NCBI GenBank assembly: GCA_036262035.1 | Contig: DATAJS010000013.1 | Span: 1 to 64,000, forward strand | DNA from: Burkholderiales bacterium | GTDB lineage: Bacteria; Pseudomonadota; Gammaproteobacteria; Burkholderiales; SG8-41 | DNA length: 64,000 bases | Direction: 5' to 3' | Part shown: piece after piece, positions 18,231 to 27,734 of the stretch | How positions within the stretch are numbered: position 1 is the stretch's first letter | Layout: the number at the start of each line of letters is the position of its first letter | Notes under the pieces: generated by a model | Seen by the model: only the letters and a program-made list of their open reading frames with translations | Told to the model about the DNA's origin: nothing | Database searches by the model: none | Program-made: the position numbers and the translations under genes

Positions 18231-20495
18231 CTAGGCGGTGACGACGTGCCAGTCGGTGCTCACCGGCCCCGAACCGAGCATCGCGTCGACGAAGCTGCCG
18301 TTCGCGTTCATGAGCCAGGCGTGCATCGACCCGTCGGCGTTTCGGAACGTGATGTCCGAAATGCCGTCCGCGTTGCGGTCGCTCGCGCCCTCCACGATCT
18401 GCGTCGCCGGATCCATCGCAGCGAAGTTGCGTCCGACGACTCCCGAGCCCTGCATCTGCCAGACGAACACAGTGCCGTCGATATGGCGCCACAGGATGTC
18501 GGCTTTGCCGTCGCCGTTGTAGTCGCCTTTGGCGCTGACGACCTGCCATTGGCTGCCCACGGGGTTGTAGTCGTGCTGGACGAAAGCGCCGCCGGCCTGC
18601 ATCTCCCAGATGCGGACGGCGCCACCCGAGGTGCGCCAGAGCACGTCCGACGTGCCGTCGCCGTTGTGGTCGCCGGTGCCGTCGACGATCGTCCAGCCGG
18701 TCGACATCGGCGTGTAGTCGCGCCCGGTGATCCCGCCCGTGCTCGTCATCTGCCAGATGTAGGCGTCGCCGTTGGTGTTCCTGAACAGGATGTCGGCCCG
18801 GCCGTCCGCGTTGTAGTCGCCGCGGCTGTCGGCGATCTGCCAGCTCGTGCTCAGCGGACCACCGAGGGACTGTTGGTCGTAACCGCCGCCCGTGCGCGGG
18901 CTCCACAGGGACACGTTCACGCCGTCGGCGCTGCGCCACAGGAGATCGGAGCGGCCGTCCGCCGTGCGGTCGGAGGCGGCATCGACGAGTTGCAGATTGG
19001 TCGGGCTCGCGAGGAAGTCGCGACCGACGACGGAGCCGTTGGCCTGCATGTTCCAGGTATACAGCGTGCCGTCGGCATGACGCCACAGGATGTCGGAGAT
19101 CCCGTCGGCGTTGTAGTCGCCCTTGGTCGACATGATTTGCCACGTATTGTCGACGGAGGTGTAGTTGCGTCCGGTCACGCCGGCGGCATCGATCTGCCAC
19201 ACGTATGTGGTCCCGTCGGTGTGGCGCCAGGCGATGTCGGCGCGGCCGTCGCTGTTGTAATCGCCGGGCACACGTGCGGCCCGCACCAGCACATCGTCGA
19301 ACTGCAGGAATTCGACGTCCCTCAGGTTGTCGACGCCGTCGGCACCGGTGACCGTGACGCCGAGGCCCGCCTGCACGACGTTGTAGCTCGCGCGCGCGCC
19401 GGCGAAGATCGCGGTATCGGTTCCGGCGCCGCCCTGGAGATAATCCCCCCCCGTGCCGCCGCGCAGCAGATCCGCCCCTGCGCCACCGATCAGGATGTCC
19501 CCGGCCGCGCCGCCGTCCAGCGTGTCGTTGCCCGCGCCGCCCAGCAATGCGTCGGCGCCGGCGGTGCCGGTGAACGATACGGGTGTCGTCGACCAGGGGC
19601 TTGCCGCCTGGACGGTCGGTGCGGTCGACAACGTCGTGGAATCGCTCTGCGTGCCCGGTCCGGACAGGATGGTCGGGACCGCGTAGAACGCGTTCGACAC
19701 GAGCTGGGCGGGCAGCGAGCTGAAGTTGTGGACCGCGATCGCCCCGGCGCTGCGGTAGTTCGCAAATATGTTGTGTTCGACGTGCAGCGCCGATCCCGAA
19801 TACGGAGCGGACTCGGGTGAATAGCCGATGAGGTCCGCGTTCTGCGAGTTGGCGCGCTGCACGATCGCGTTGCCGCGAACGAGCGCATCGCCTCCGTTGC
19901 TCAGATCGATCTCGCGGCTTGCGTCCCTCGCTCCGTCGTCGAGCACGTTGCCCGCAATGAACGACGACAGCGCGCGGCTCTTGATGAGGTGGCCGGCCGG
20001 AGTGTCGTGGAAGTAGCTGTCGGTCACCTGCAGCGACGCGATCTGGCCGATGTAGATGCCGTGGGTGAAGCCGTCGCCCGCGCCGTTCCTCGCGAACTCG
20101 CTGCCCTGGATGATCACCCTGCCGGTCGGGAAGGCTCCGCTGAGGATGCCGTTCTGGTTGTCGTGGATGTAGCTCTGCCGGATCGTCAGCGTGCCGCCCT
20201 CGAAGCGTATGCCCGCGCCGTTTCCGTCGGGCACCGTGGCACCGCTCAGCTCGAAATTCTCGAATGTCACATCGCTGCTCGTGACGAAGATGGCTTTGCC
20301 GTTCGGAATCGACGTCGTCGCCTGAACCTTCGCGAGCCCGCCGACGCCGACCAACGTGATCGCCTTGCCGATCGTGGCGAAATCGTTCTGGTACGTGCCG
20401 GCATCCACCAGGATGGTGTCGCCATCGCGCGACGCGGTTACCGCGTCCGAAATGCGCGCGAACTGCTTACCGCTGCCGACCGTGAGCGTGGCCAT
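18231..20495 (-). CDS. Predicted type I secreted protein: beta-helix, RTX repeats and seven VCBS/FG-GAP-like repeats
   Basis: From ATG 20495 (MATLTVGSGKQFARISDAV) the protein has 754 residues; an in-frame ATG at 20543 would add 16 hydrophobic residues and neither has a clear ribosome binding site. Residues 1 to about 290 form a right-handed parallel beta-helix of the pectate-lyase/Pel15 superfamily shape (VTFENFELSGA, IRQSYIHDNQNGI, LQVTDSYFHDT). RTX nonapeptides follow (GGAGNDTLDGGAAGD). The C-terminal 340 residues are seven units of about 48 residues of the form GDYNGDGKADILWRHIDGT plus a WQM segment, whose DxNxDG loops are expected to bind calcium. The lack of a Sec signal and the RTX block suggest type I secretion. 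The helix could act on or bind polysaccharide. It lies 105 bp downstream of the M10 protease gene on the same strand. Confidence 0.88.
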   Translation of the reverse strand: MATLTVGSGKQFARISDAVTASRDGDTILVDAGTYQNDFATIGKAITLVGVGGLAKVQATTSIPNGKAIFVTSSDVTFENFELSGATVPDGNGAGIRFEGGTLTIRQSYIHDNQNGILSGAFPTGRVIIQGSEFARNGAGDGFTHGIYIGQIASLQVTDSYFHDTPAGHLIKSRALSSFIAGNVLDDGARDASREIDLSNGGDALVRGNAIVQRANSQNADLIGYSPESAPYSGSALHVEHNIFANYRSAGAIAVHNFSSLPAQLVSNAFYAVPTILSGPGTQSDSTTLSTAPTVQAASPWSTTPVSFTGTAGADALLGGAGNDTLDGGAAGDILIGGAGADLLRGGTGGDYLQGGAGTDTAIFAGARASYNVVQAGLGVTVTGADGVDNLRDVEFLQFDDVLVRAARVPGDYNSDGRADIAWRHTDGTTYVWQIDAAGVTGRNYTSVDNTWQIMSTKGDYNADGISDILWRHADGTLYTWNMQANGSVVGRDFLASPTNLQLVDAASDRTADGRSDLLWRSADGVNVSLWSPRTGGGYDQQSLGGPLSTSWQIADSRGDYNADGRADILFRNTNGDAYIWQMTSTGGITGRDYTPMSTGWTIVDGTGDHNGDGTSDVLWRTSGGAVRIWEMQAGGAFVQHDYNPVGSQWQVVSAKGDYNGDGKADILWRHIDGTVFVWQMQGSGVVGRNFAAMDPATQIVEGASDRNADGISDITFRNADGSMHAWLMNANGSFVDAMLGSGPVSTDWHVVTA

Positions 20496-20600
20496 GCCGA
20501 GACCCGGGGTTGTTATTGAGGCAAACCCCGCTGCAAGCAGCATGCGCGACGGCGGCGGCGTGCCGTGGAAAACGCGCGAGGGTCCGAGCCCCCGCGCGAC

Positions 20601-23600
20601 TTACGCGATGAGGCCGACGTGGATGTCCGCAGCGGTCAGGAGCGGCGAGCCCAGCAGCGTGGCGACCAGTACCGCCGCGCCCGCACCGTTGCCGTCCGCG
20701 TCGTACGAGAGCCTGCCCGTGGTCGTGTCGTACAGGACGAAGTCGTCGGTGTCCTGCGCGACCGCGCCCGGACCGGAGACAAAGCTCGCCGGCGCGAGCG
20801 CACCGGCTTGCAGGCGGGTGAAGATGACGTCGCTCAGCAGCAGCTTGTCGGCGCCCCGCTCGAAATCGACGATGGTGTCGTCGTTGCCCGCGGCCGGCGC
20901 CGTATCGAACAGAAAGCGGTCGTTGCCCGCACCTCCGAAGAGAGTGTCCTCGGCCTGGCGCCCTGCGAGGTAATCGTCGTTGACGGTGCCGCGCAGGACG
21001 TTCGAGGCGGCATCGCCGAACAGCGCGGCGCCGCTCTCGCTGGCGCCCAGCATCTGCCATTGCGGCGAGAGCACGTCGTCGGCAAACGCCGCGCCGCCGG
21101 CCTTCTGGGTGCCGTCCATGAGCCACAGCGCAACCATGCCGTCGTCGTCGTTGCGCCAGGCGATATCGCTGCGGCCGTCACCGTCGTAGTCGCCGTGTCC
21201 GTCGATCACGCGCCACGACGGCGCAACGGTATCGATCGTAACGATCGCTTCGCGGACAGTGCCCTTCATCTGCCAGATCTGCACCGCGCCGTCGGCGCTG
21301 TTGCGCCAGAGGATGTCGCTCCTGCCGTCGCCGTTGTAGTCGCCGTGGACATCGAGGATGCGCCAGCTCGCCGCCATCGGCTCGAACGCGACGCCGGCGT
21401 CCTTGAGCGCACCGTTCATCTGCCACAGCACGACCATGCCGTCGGCGCTGTTGCGCCAGAGGATGTCGCTCCTGCCGTCGCCGTTGAAGTCCGCCTGCGC
21501 GTCGACGATGCTCCATTCCCACGACACGACGTCGAACGAGGCGCCGCCGGCCTTGCGGGTGCCGTCCATCTGCCACATCGCGAGCATGCCGTCGTTCACA
21601 TTGCGCCACAGGATGTCGCCCTTGCCGTCTCCGTTGAAATCCGCGTTGGCCGCGACGATGCTCCAGTCCGCGCTCACGCTGTCGACGACGGCCGTCGTCG
21701 GCGCCTGCGTGCCGTTCATCTGCCAGATCGATACCGTGCCGTCGCTGCCGCGCCAGAGGACTTCGCTGCGGCCGTCGCCGTCGTAATCGGCATGCGCCTC
21801 GACGATGCGCGAGCCCAGCGGCAGCACGTTATTGACGAAGACCGCGCCGGTTTCCTTCTGCGCGCCGTTCATCTGCCACAGCGCGACGGTGCCGTCGGAG
21901 ACGTTGCGCCACAGCACGTCGCTTCTGCCGTCGCGGTTGTAATCCCCGTAGGTGTCGACGATCCGCCAGTCCGCCGCCACCGTATCGATGGTGCTCGTGG
22001 CGCCGATCTGCGTGCCGTTCATCTGCCACGTCGACACCGTGCCGCTCGCGCTGTTGCGCCATAGGATGTCGGACTTGAAGTCCCAGCCGAAGTCGGTCTG
22101 CGCCGGTCCGTCGACACGGCGCACGGCGTCGTCGAACTGCAGCCATTCGACCGTGGACACGCTGTCATCGCCATCGATCCCCCGCACGATGACGCCCGAG
22201 CCCGTGCCGCTCGTCACGTACGAGCTCGTGCTCCCTGCGAACCGGGCGACGTCCACGCCGGCGCCGCCGATCAGGATGTCGTTGCCGGCCGCGCCATTGA
22301 GCACATCGTTGCCGGCCTCGCCCGAGATGCGATCGCTGCGCACCGTGCCGCGCAGGACGTCAGCGGCGCCGCCGCCCGCGATATCCGCGCCGCCGTCCGG
22401 GCCGCCGAGAAACTGACGCTGCGGCTTTATCAGGTCGGTGAAAGCGGCGCCGCCGAGCTTCTGCGTGCCGTTCATGAGCCACACCGCGACCAGACCGTCG
22501 GCGTTGTTGCGCCACGCGATGTCGCTCCTGCCGTCGCCGTTGTAGTCGCTGTGACCATCGATGATGCGCCAGTCGAGACCGACCGTGTCGACCGTCGCCG
22601 CCGCTTCACGCGACGCACCGTTCATCTGGAATACCTGCACGGCGCCGGTGAGCTTGTTGCGCCAGAGAATGTCGCTCCTGCCGTCGCCGTTGTAGTCGCC
22701 TTGCGCGTCGACAATGCTCCAGTTCTCGTCCAGCCCCGCAACCGCATCGAACGACGCCAGGACCGTTCCGTTCATCAGCCAGACCTGGAGGAGGGGAGCT
22801 TCCGTCAGCCGCCACAGAATGTCGCTCCTGCCGTCGCCGTTGTAGTCGGCGTGCGCGTCGACGAGGCTCCAGTTCGCGCCGATCGTGTCCACCGCGACGC
22901 TCGACGGGGTCTGGGTACCGTTCATCAGCCACATCGACACCGCGCCGTCGGCGCTGCGCCACAGGATGTCGCTCTTGCCGTCGCCGTTGTAATCGCCGTG
23001 CGAGTCGACGAGCCTCGTGCTCGGCGGCAGCGCGTTGGCGAACACGACGCCGCTCTCCTTGCGCGTACCGTTCATCTGCCAAAGCGCGACGCTGCCGTCG
23101 TTCACGTTGCGCCACAGGACGTCGGTCCTGCCGTCGCCGTTGTAGTCGCCGTAGGTGTCCACCGCCGTCCAGGCCGAGCTCACGCTGTCGATCGCCGCGG
23201 TCGCGCCGACCTGCGTGCCGTTCATCTGCCACACCGAGACCGCCCCGGTCGCCGCGTCGCGCCACAGCATGTCGGAGCGGCCGTCGAAATCGAAGTCCCT
23301 GACCAACCGCACCTCGGTCTGATCCGCGGCGATGCGGCGATCGGCAAACTGCAGAAACTCGACGTTCGCCAGCGTGTCCGTACCGTCCGGGCCGCGCACG
23401 ACGGTCGACGTGCCGTTGTGCGTGATCGCGTAGGCGCTCCGTGCCTGCGTGTACACGGCGACGTCCTCGCCGACCCCGCCGTCGAGCGTGTCGTTGCCCG
23501 CGCCGCCGATGAGCGTGTCGTCGCCGTCTTTGCCGCTGAGCGTGTCGTCGCCCGTCGCTCCGTCGAGGCGGTTCGCCTGCTCGTTGCCAATCATCAGATT

Positions 23601-25748
23601 GGGCCGGTCGTTGCCGGTGCCGTCGATCGCCGGTCCGGAGAACATGACGAGGTTCTCGACGAACGGCGTGAGCGTATACGTGACCCAGGTCGAGACGGTG
23701 TCGATGCCCTGATCCGAAAGCTCGATGACGACATCGCCCGCGTCTTCGACGATGTATCGATCGTTGCCCGCGCCGCCGCGAAGCGTGTCGTTGCCGCTGC
23801 GTCCTTCGAGGACGTTGTCGCCGCTGTTCCCGGTGATGTCGTTCCCCGCCGCATTGCCGGTGCCGTTCAGGTTCGCGCTGCCGGTGAGCACGAGGTTCTC
23901 GACGTTGTCCGGCAGCGCGTAATCGATCGAGGCGCGGACGGTATCGATGCCCTCGTCCGCAAGCTCGATTACCGGTTCGGGAACGATGCTGCCGTTACCG
24001 AAGTTGTAGCGGAACGTGCCCGTCACCGGCGGTGCGCCGGGGCTTTCGGAGTGGTGCTCGTAATCGGCGGAGAAGCTCAGCAGCCTGGGCGAGCTGCCGC
24101 TGTAATCGACCTGTATGAAGTTGACGACAAAGGTCCCGAAGACCTGGTTGGATCCGCGGCCGTCGCCGGACAGGTCGAGGCCCGGGTGACCGGGTTGGAC
24201 GAACGCGGCGCGCTGCGCATCCTTGTAGACGCCGGGCAGCAGGTTGACCCCGAGCTGGAACGTGCTGACCTCGAAGCTCCACCAGTGAGTGAAGTTCGGC
24301 TCGGTGTACCAGAGGCTCAGCGCGTCGACGACGCCGTCGTTGGTGCGGTCGCCGAGCGTGATCTGGAAGTTGCCCGTCGCGGGGCTGTAGACCTGCGTGC
24401 CCTGCGTGATGTAGGCGCCCGGCGCACCGGTCATCGTGAGCACGGTCGGCCCGTTCGAGCCGTCGGCGTCGGTGACGATATAGGTATCGTTGCCCGCGCC
24501 GCCGATCATCGTATCGATGCCGGCGCCGCCGTCGATCACGTCGTCGCCGCCCAGCCCGCGCAGCGTGTTGGCGGCGGCGTTGCCGATGATCACGTTCGCG
24601 GAATCGTTGCCGGTGCCGTTGATCGCGTAGACGCCGCCAAAGCTCGCCGGGGCCTCGAGCGTGAGGTTCTCGACATTCGCGCCGAGCGTGTAATCGATCT
24701 TGGAGAGGACGGTGTCGGTACCCTCGCCTGCGCGCTCGATGATTTCGGGGGTGCCGCTCTGCACGATGTACGTGTCGTCACCCCCGAGTCCTTCGAGGAT
24801 GTCGGCGCCGCCGTTGCCGTCGAGGCGGTTGCCGGCAGCGTTGCCGATCAGGTGGTCGGCCGCCGACGTCCCGATGGCGTTCTCGATAGTCGTGCCGTAG
24901 GCGATGCCGAGAAGGCCGCCGTTCGAGAACGTCATCACTGCGCCGGGCCGCAGATCGATGAGCACGCCCGCGCTCATGAACTGGGCGCTCAGCGTATCGG
25001 TGCCGCCGGCATCCCACAGCGCCTTCATCGTGCCGTCGATCGAGTAGGTATCGTCGCCGGTGTGGTACGTCATGTTCGCGCCGTAGATCGCCTGGATCGC
25101 GAGGATGTCGTACAGCATCGGCGTGCGCGCGTATTCGGTCGCGCCGTCGAACGGCGCGTCGGCCATGATGCTGTAACGCTCGTCGTCGACGGCGGACAGC
25201 CCGAGCGAGTCATACGTCGGACGGCTGTTCAGACCGTCGTCGTACGTGTGCTTCAGCCCGAGCGCGTGGCCGATCTCGTGCAGGATCACCTGGAAGCCCG
25301 CGTTTCCGGGCGACATGAAACCCGCGAGCAGCGCGTCGTTCAGGAAGATGTCGCCTTCGGGGCGCGGGTACGTGGCGCGGGTGTAACCGGTCTCGCTCAG
25401 CAGGATGTCCGAGGCGGCGGCGCTCGGGAAAATGCCGATGCCGCCGACGTCGTCACCCAGCTCGGCGCCGACCGGCGTCACCGCGATGTCGGCCGTGCTC
25501 GCGGTGAAGACCGTACCGCTGCCGGTTTCGATGAACGCGACGTTGGCGACATTCGACCACTCGGCGAACGCACGCCGCACCGCATCGCTCAGCGAGAAAT
25601 TCCACGAGCCGTTCGCGGTGTCGTTGTTGCTGAGCGAATAGGTGATGATCGGATTGGCCGTGCTGAACTGCCACTTCGAGCCCTGCACCAAACCGTCGAT
25701 GCGGGAATCGCCGGTCAAGCCGACGGCGTTGCTGACTGGAGTCGCCAT
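20601..25748 (-). CDS. Serralysin-like (M10B) metalloprotease with RTX blocks and 13 VCBS-like repeats
   Basis: The 1715-residue protein opens with a matrixin-like catalytic domain: zinc site HEIGHALGLKH (His157, His161, His167, Glu158 catalytic) and Met-turn at YSIMAD (Met195). RTX repeats follow to about residue 420. Residues about 420-585 carry an unrelated beta-rich domain ending in a SGDGRGSNQVFGTFVVN and SADYEHHSE pattern. More RTX repeats lead to VCBS-like block 1 (six units, about 818-1100), a short RTX spacer, block 2 (seven units, about 1217-1545), and a terminal RTX/serralysin-like domain ending LLTAADIHVGLIA. Serralysins leave the cell through a type I system and need calcium; about 480 residues is usual, so this one is greatly enlarged. 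No inhibitor or transporter gene is adjacent. ATG 25748 starts the family-like N terminus but lacks a good ribosome binding site. Confidence 0.92.
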   Translation of the reverse strand: MATPVSNAVGLTGDSRIDGLVQGSKWQFSTANPIITYSLSNNDTANGSWNFSLSDAVRRAFAEWSNVANVAFIETGSGTVFTASTADIAVTPVGAELGDDVGGIGIFPSAAASDILLSETGYTRATYPRPEGDIFLNDALLAGFMSPGNAGFQVILHEIGHALGLKHTYDDGLNSRPTYDSLGLSAVDDERYSIMADAPFDGATEYARTPMLYDILAIQAIYGANMTYHTGDDTYSIDGTMKALWDAGGTDTLSAQFMSAGVLIDLRPGAVMTFSNGGLLGIAYGTTIENAIGTSAADHLIGNAAGNRLDGNGGADILEGLGGDDTYIVQSGTPEIIERAGEGTDTVLSKIDYTLGANVENLTLEAPASFGGVYAINGTGNDSANVIIGNAAANTLRGLGGDDVIDGGAGIDTMIGGAGNDTYIVTDADGSNGPTVLTMTGAPGAYITQGTQVYSPATGNFQITLGDRTNDGVVDALSLWYTEPNFTHWWSFEVSTFQLGVNLLPGVYKDAQRAAFVQPGHPGLDLSGDGRGSNQVFGTFVVNFIQVDYSGSSPRLLSFSADYEHHSESPGAPPVTGTFRYNFGNGSIVPEPVIELADEGIDTVRASIDYALPDNVENLVLTGSANLNGTGNAAGNDITGNSGDNVLEGRSGNDTLRGGAGNDRYIVEDAGDVVIELSDQGIDTVSTWVTYTLTPFVENLVMFSGPAIDGTGNDRPNLMIGNEQANRLDGATGDDTLSGKDGDDTLIGGAGNDTLDGGVGEDVAVYTQARSAYAITHNGTSTVVRGPDGTDTLANVEFLQFADRRIAADQTEVRLVRDFDFDGRSDMLWRDAATGAVSVWQMNGTQVGATAAIDSVSSAWTAVDTYGDYNGDGRTDVLWRNVNDGSVALWQMNGTRKESGVVFANALPPSTRLVDSHGDYNGDGKSDILWRSADGAVSMWLMNGTQTPSSVAVDTIGANWSLVDAHADYNGDGRSDILWRLTEAPLLQVWLMNGTVLASFDAVAGLDENWSIVDAQGDYNGDGRSDILWRNKLTGAVQVFQMNGASREAAATVDTVGLDWRIIDGHSDYNGDGRSDIAWRNNADGLVAVWLMNGTQKLGGAAFTDLIKPQRQFLGGPDGGADIAGGGAADVLRGTVRSDRISGEAGNDVLNGAAGNDILIGGAGVDVARFAGSTSSYVTSGTGSGVIVRGIDGDDSVSTVEWLQFDDAVRRVDGPAQTDFGWDFKSDILWRNSASGTVSTWQMNGTQIGATSTIDTVAADWRIVDTYGDYNRDGRSDVLWRNVSDGTVALWQMNGAQKETGAVFVNNVLPLGSRIVEAHADYDGDGRSEVLWRGSDGTVSIWQMNGTQAPTTAVVDSVSADWSIVAANADFNGDGKGDILWRNVNDGMLAMWQMDGTRKAGGASFDVVSWEWSIVDAQADFNGDGRSDILWRNSADGMVVLWQMNGALKDAGVAFEPMAASWRILDVHGDYNGDGRSDILWRNSADGAVQIWQMKGTVREAIVTIDTVAPSWRVIDGHGDYDGDGRSDIAWRNDDDGMVALWLMDGTQKAGGAAFADDVLSPQWQMLGASESGAALFGDAASNVLRGTVNDDYLAGRQAEDTLFGGAGNDRFLFDTAPAAGNDDTIVDFERGADKLLLSDVIFTRLQAGALAPASFVSGPGAVAQDTDDFVLYDTTTGRLSYDADGNGAGAAVLVATLLGSPLLTAADIHVGLIA

Positions 25749-25977
25749 TGAAAGTACGCGGGTCTGGTTATGAACGATGGCCGCTTCTTGGGGAGCGGCG
25801 CTCTCGCATGATATCAGCGCGGCGTCCCTACCTCCCCTGTAAACAACTGATTTGACGTAAAAATTCCGTACATACGACCATACTGTGGAACGGAATCTAC
25901 CGAAACGGGAGGTTTACGGTTTCAACGCGAAGCGTCGTGGTCGACGCTCGCCCACCGACAATTCCGACCTGCGCGGT

Positions 25978-26730
25978 TCAGACGATGACGTGCCACTCGT
26001 TGCCGACCGGTCCGCTGCCGATCGCCGTATCGACGTAACCGCCGGCCGCATTCATGATCCATGCGTGCAGCGCGCCGTCGCTGTTGCGCCAGAGAATGTC
26101 GGAGACCCCGTCTCCGTTGCGGTCGGAGACCCGCCTCGTAGTTGTTGACGACGTAATCGCGGCCCCATCCGGCATCGAACACATAAGTGTCGGCGCCGAT
26201 ATCGCCGTTCAGTTGGTCGTCGCCTACGCCGCCGGTCAACCCATCGTCGCCGCCTCCGCCGCTCAGCGTGTCGTCGCCTGTTCCGCCGGTCAGCGTGTCG
26301 TTCCCGGTCTTCCCGAAAATCCGGTCATTCCCGCCGGCACCGTCGAGGACATCGTTCGTCGAGTCGAAGCCCCGGATGTCCTGCGGCGCGGCGGTCCCTG
26401 CATACGCCTTCGCATAGATCGTCGCCACGTCCCACACCGTTCCGTCGACGAACCGTACCTGTTCGACGCGCTCGTTGTTGGACGTGGAGTCGCCGAAGAA
26501 CTGCCGTAATACGGTGATGAGCCGCGTCCGAACCTTATGGTGTCGTTGCCGGGACCAGGCGAGAGGCGATCATTGCCCGCACCGCCGTCGAGCACGTCGT
26601 CGCCTTCGTTGCCGTACACTTCGTCGTTGCCGGCGCCGCCTCTCAGCGACACTCTCACCGGCGGCGACGCCGATGACACCATCAAGGCAACAGCTGCGAG
26701 TTTTTTTCGCATGATAAAACGCCGGATCAA
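25978..26730 (-). pseudogene. Decayed RTX/VCBS protein gene, frames broken at least twice
   Basis: Three conserved pieces follow each other on the minus strand in different frames. First, RTX repeats GGAGNDEVYGNEGDD...DTIRFG (about 26660-26545). Next, after a frame change and apparent deletion, an HCBP-like segment QFFGDSTSNNERVEQVRFVDG, then WDVATIYAKA and RTX repeats GGTGDDTLSGGGGDDG up to VFDAGWGRDYVVNNYEAG (about 26500-26130). After a second frame change, a VCBS unit DRNGDGVSDILWRNSDGAL ending GNEWHVIV (to 25978). The last unit closely resembles the C terminus of the beta-helix/RTX protein at 18231. The missing stretch at the first junction argues for genuine decay rather than a sequencing error. 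Confidence 0.8.
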
Positions 26731-27008
26731 AGGAAACGCTGGAGAACGTGATTAGGGCGTGAAGACTCGGCGCACAGCGCGAGGCCACGCACAGATAGAG
26801 ACCACGTCAGCGAGATTGATGGTAGTCGCGGCGCGCTTATTTTTATATTCGTATCACGCCGTTCGCACTATACAGCGCGGCTATCACCGTCGTCCACGCG
26901 GCCCCCCTAGCGAATGACGTTTCGTAGACAGTTACGGCGCATCGTGAGCGAGACCACTCGGCGACGCTCCCTTAGGGAGGCCAGCGGATGCAAGAACTCC
27001 TACACGCA

Positions 27009-27734
27009 TTACGGCCTCAACGTCTCCGACCGGTCGTCCTCCACCATCGCCTTCAGCGTCTTCGACTTGAACTCGCGCGCGTAGAGGACGTAGATCACCC
27101 AGCCGGTCGCGACGATCATCAGCAGCGGGTGGAGAAACCACGCCAGGGCGGCGAGGCCGAAGTAGTACGCGCGCAGGCCGTTGGTGAAGTTGGTCTGGGC
27201 GTACGAGGTGATGCGCGCGATGCGGTTGATCACCGGCGCGTGCTGCTCGGGGTTGTTGTCTTTCACCTGCGGCGGCGCGGCGCCGATCAGCGTCGCGCAG
27301 TTGCCGAGCTGGCGGATCGCCCACGTGAACTTGAAGAACGCGTAGGTGAAGATCACGACCAGCAGCATGATCTTGATCTCGATGAGCCGCGCGGACGCGC
27401 GATACGTGAACGGCAGGCCGGAGACCACTTCCATCGTCTGCTGCACGTAGCCGGTCAGCGCGATCAGCGCGCCGAGCACGAGCATGGTCGTCGACGCGAA
27501 GAACTGCGAGCTCCTCGTCAGGTTGCGCATGATGTTGATGTCGACCATGCGGTTGTCGCGCTCGATCATGCGCACCATCCACTCGCGGCGGAAGGCGTCC
27601 ATGGTGTTGTGCAGGCTGGGCACCTTGAGCTCGTGGCGCACCGCGAAAGCGGCGTAGCCGGTCCACGCGACGATAAAGAAGACGAGACCGGTGACGTCGA
27701 GCCACGTCGCCGCAAGCTCGCGCAGCACTCCCAT
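27009..27734 (-). CDS. DUF599-family inner membrane protein
   Basis: The 241-residue product has about four membrane segments (WLDVTGLVFFIVAWTGYAAF near the N terminus; FFASTTMLVLGALIALTGYV; KIMLLVVIFTYAFFKFTWAI; GLAALAWFLHPLLMIVATGW) and matches the DUF599 pattern, including the NTMDAFRREWMVRMIERDNR loop. Function of the family is unknown. Its ATG at 27734 overlaps the FIST gene stop in a TGATG arrangement, so the two are translationally coupled. The FIST-DUF599 pairing hints at a shared sensing role, which is inference. Confidence 0.88.
   Translation of the reverse strand: MGVLRELAATWLDVTGLVFFIVAWTGYAAFAVRHELKVPSLHNTMDAFRREWMVRMIERDNRMVDINIMRNLTRSSQFFASTTMLVLGALIALTGYVQQTMEVVSGLPFTYRASARLIEIKIMLLVVIFTYAFFKFTWAIRQLGNCATLIGAAPPQVKDNNPEQHAPVINRIARITSYAQTNFTNGLRAYYFGLAALAWFLHPLLMIVATGWVIYVLYAREFKSKTLKAMVEDDRSETLRP

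Noticed and set aside
22551-25751. A 1066-codon plus-strand open frame opposite the M10 protease
   Set aside because: It is the antisense shadow of repetitive VCBS/RTX coding sequence. The minus strand has an intact zinc site and repeats.
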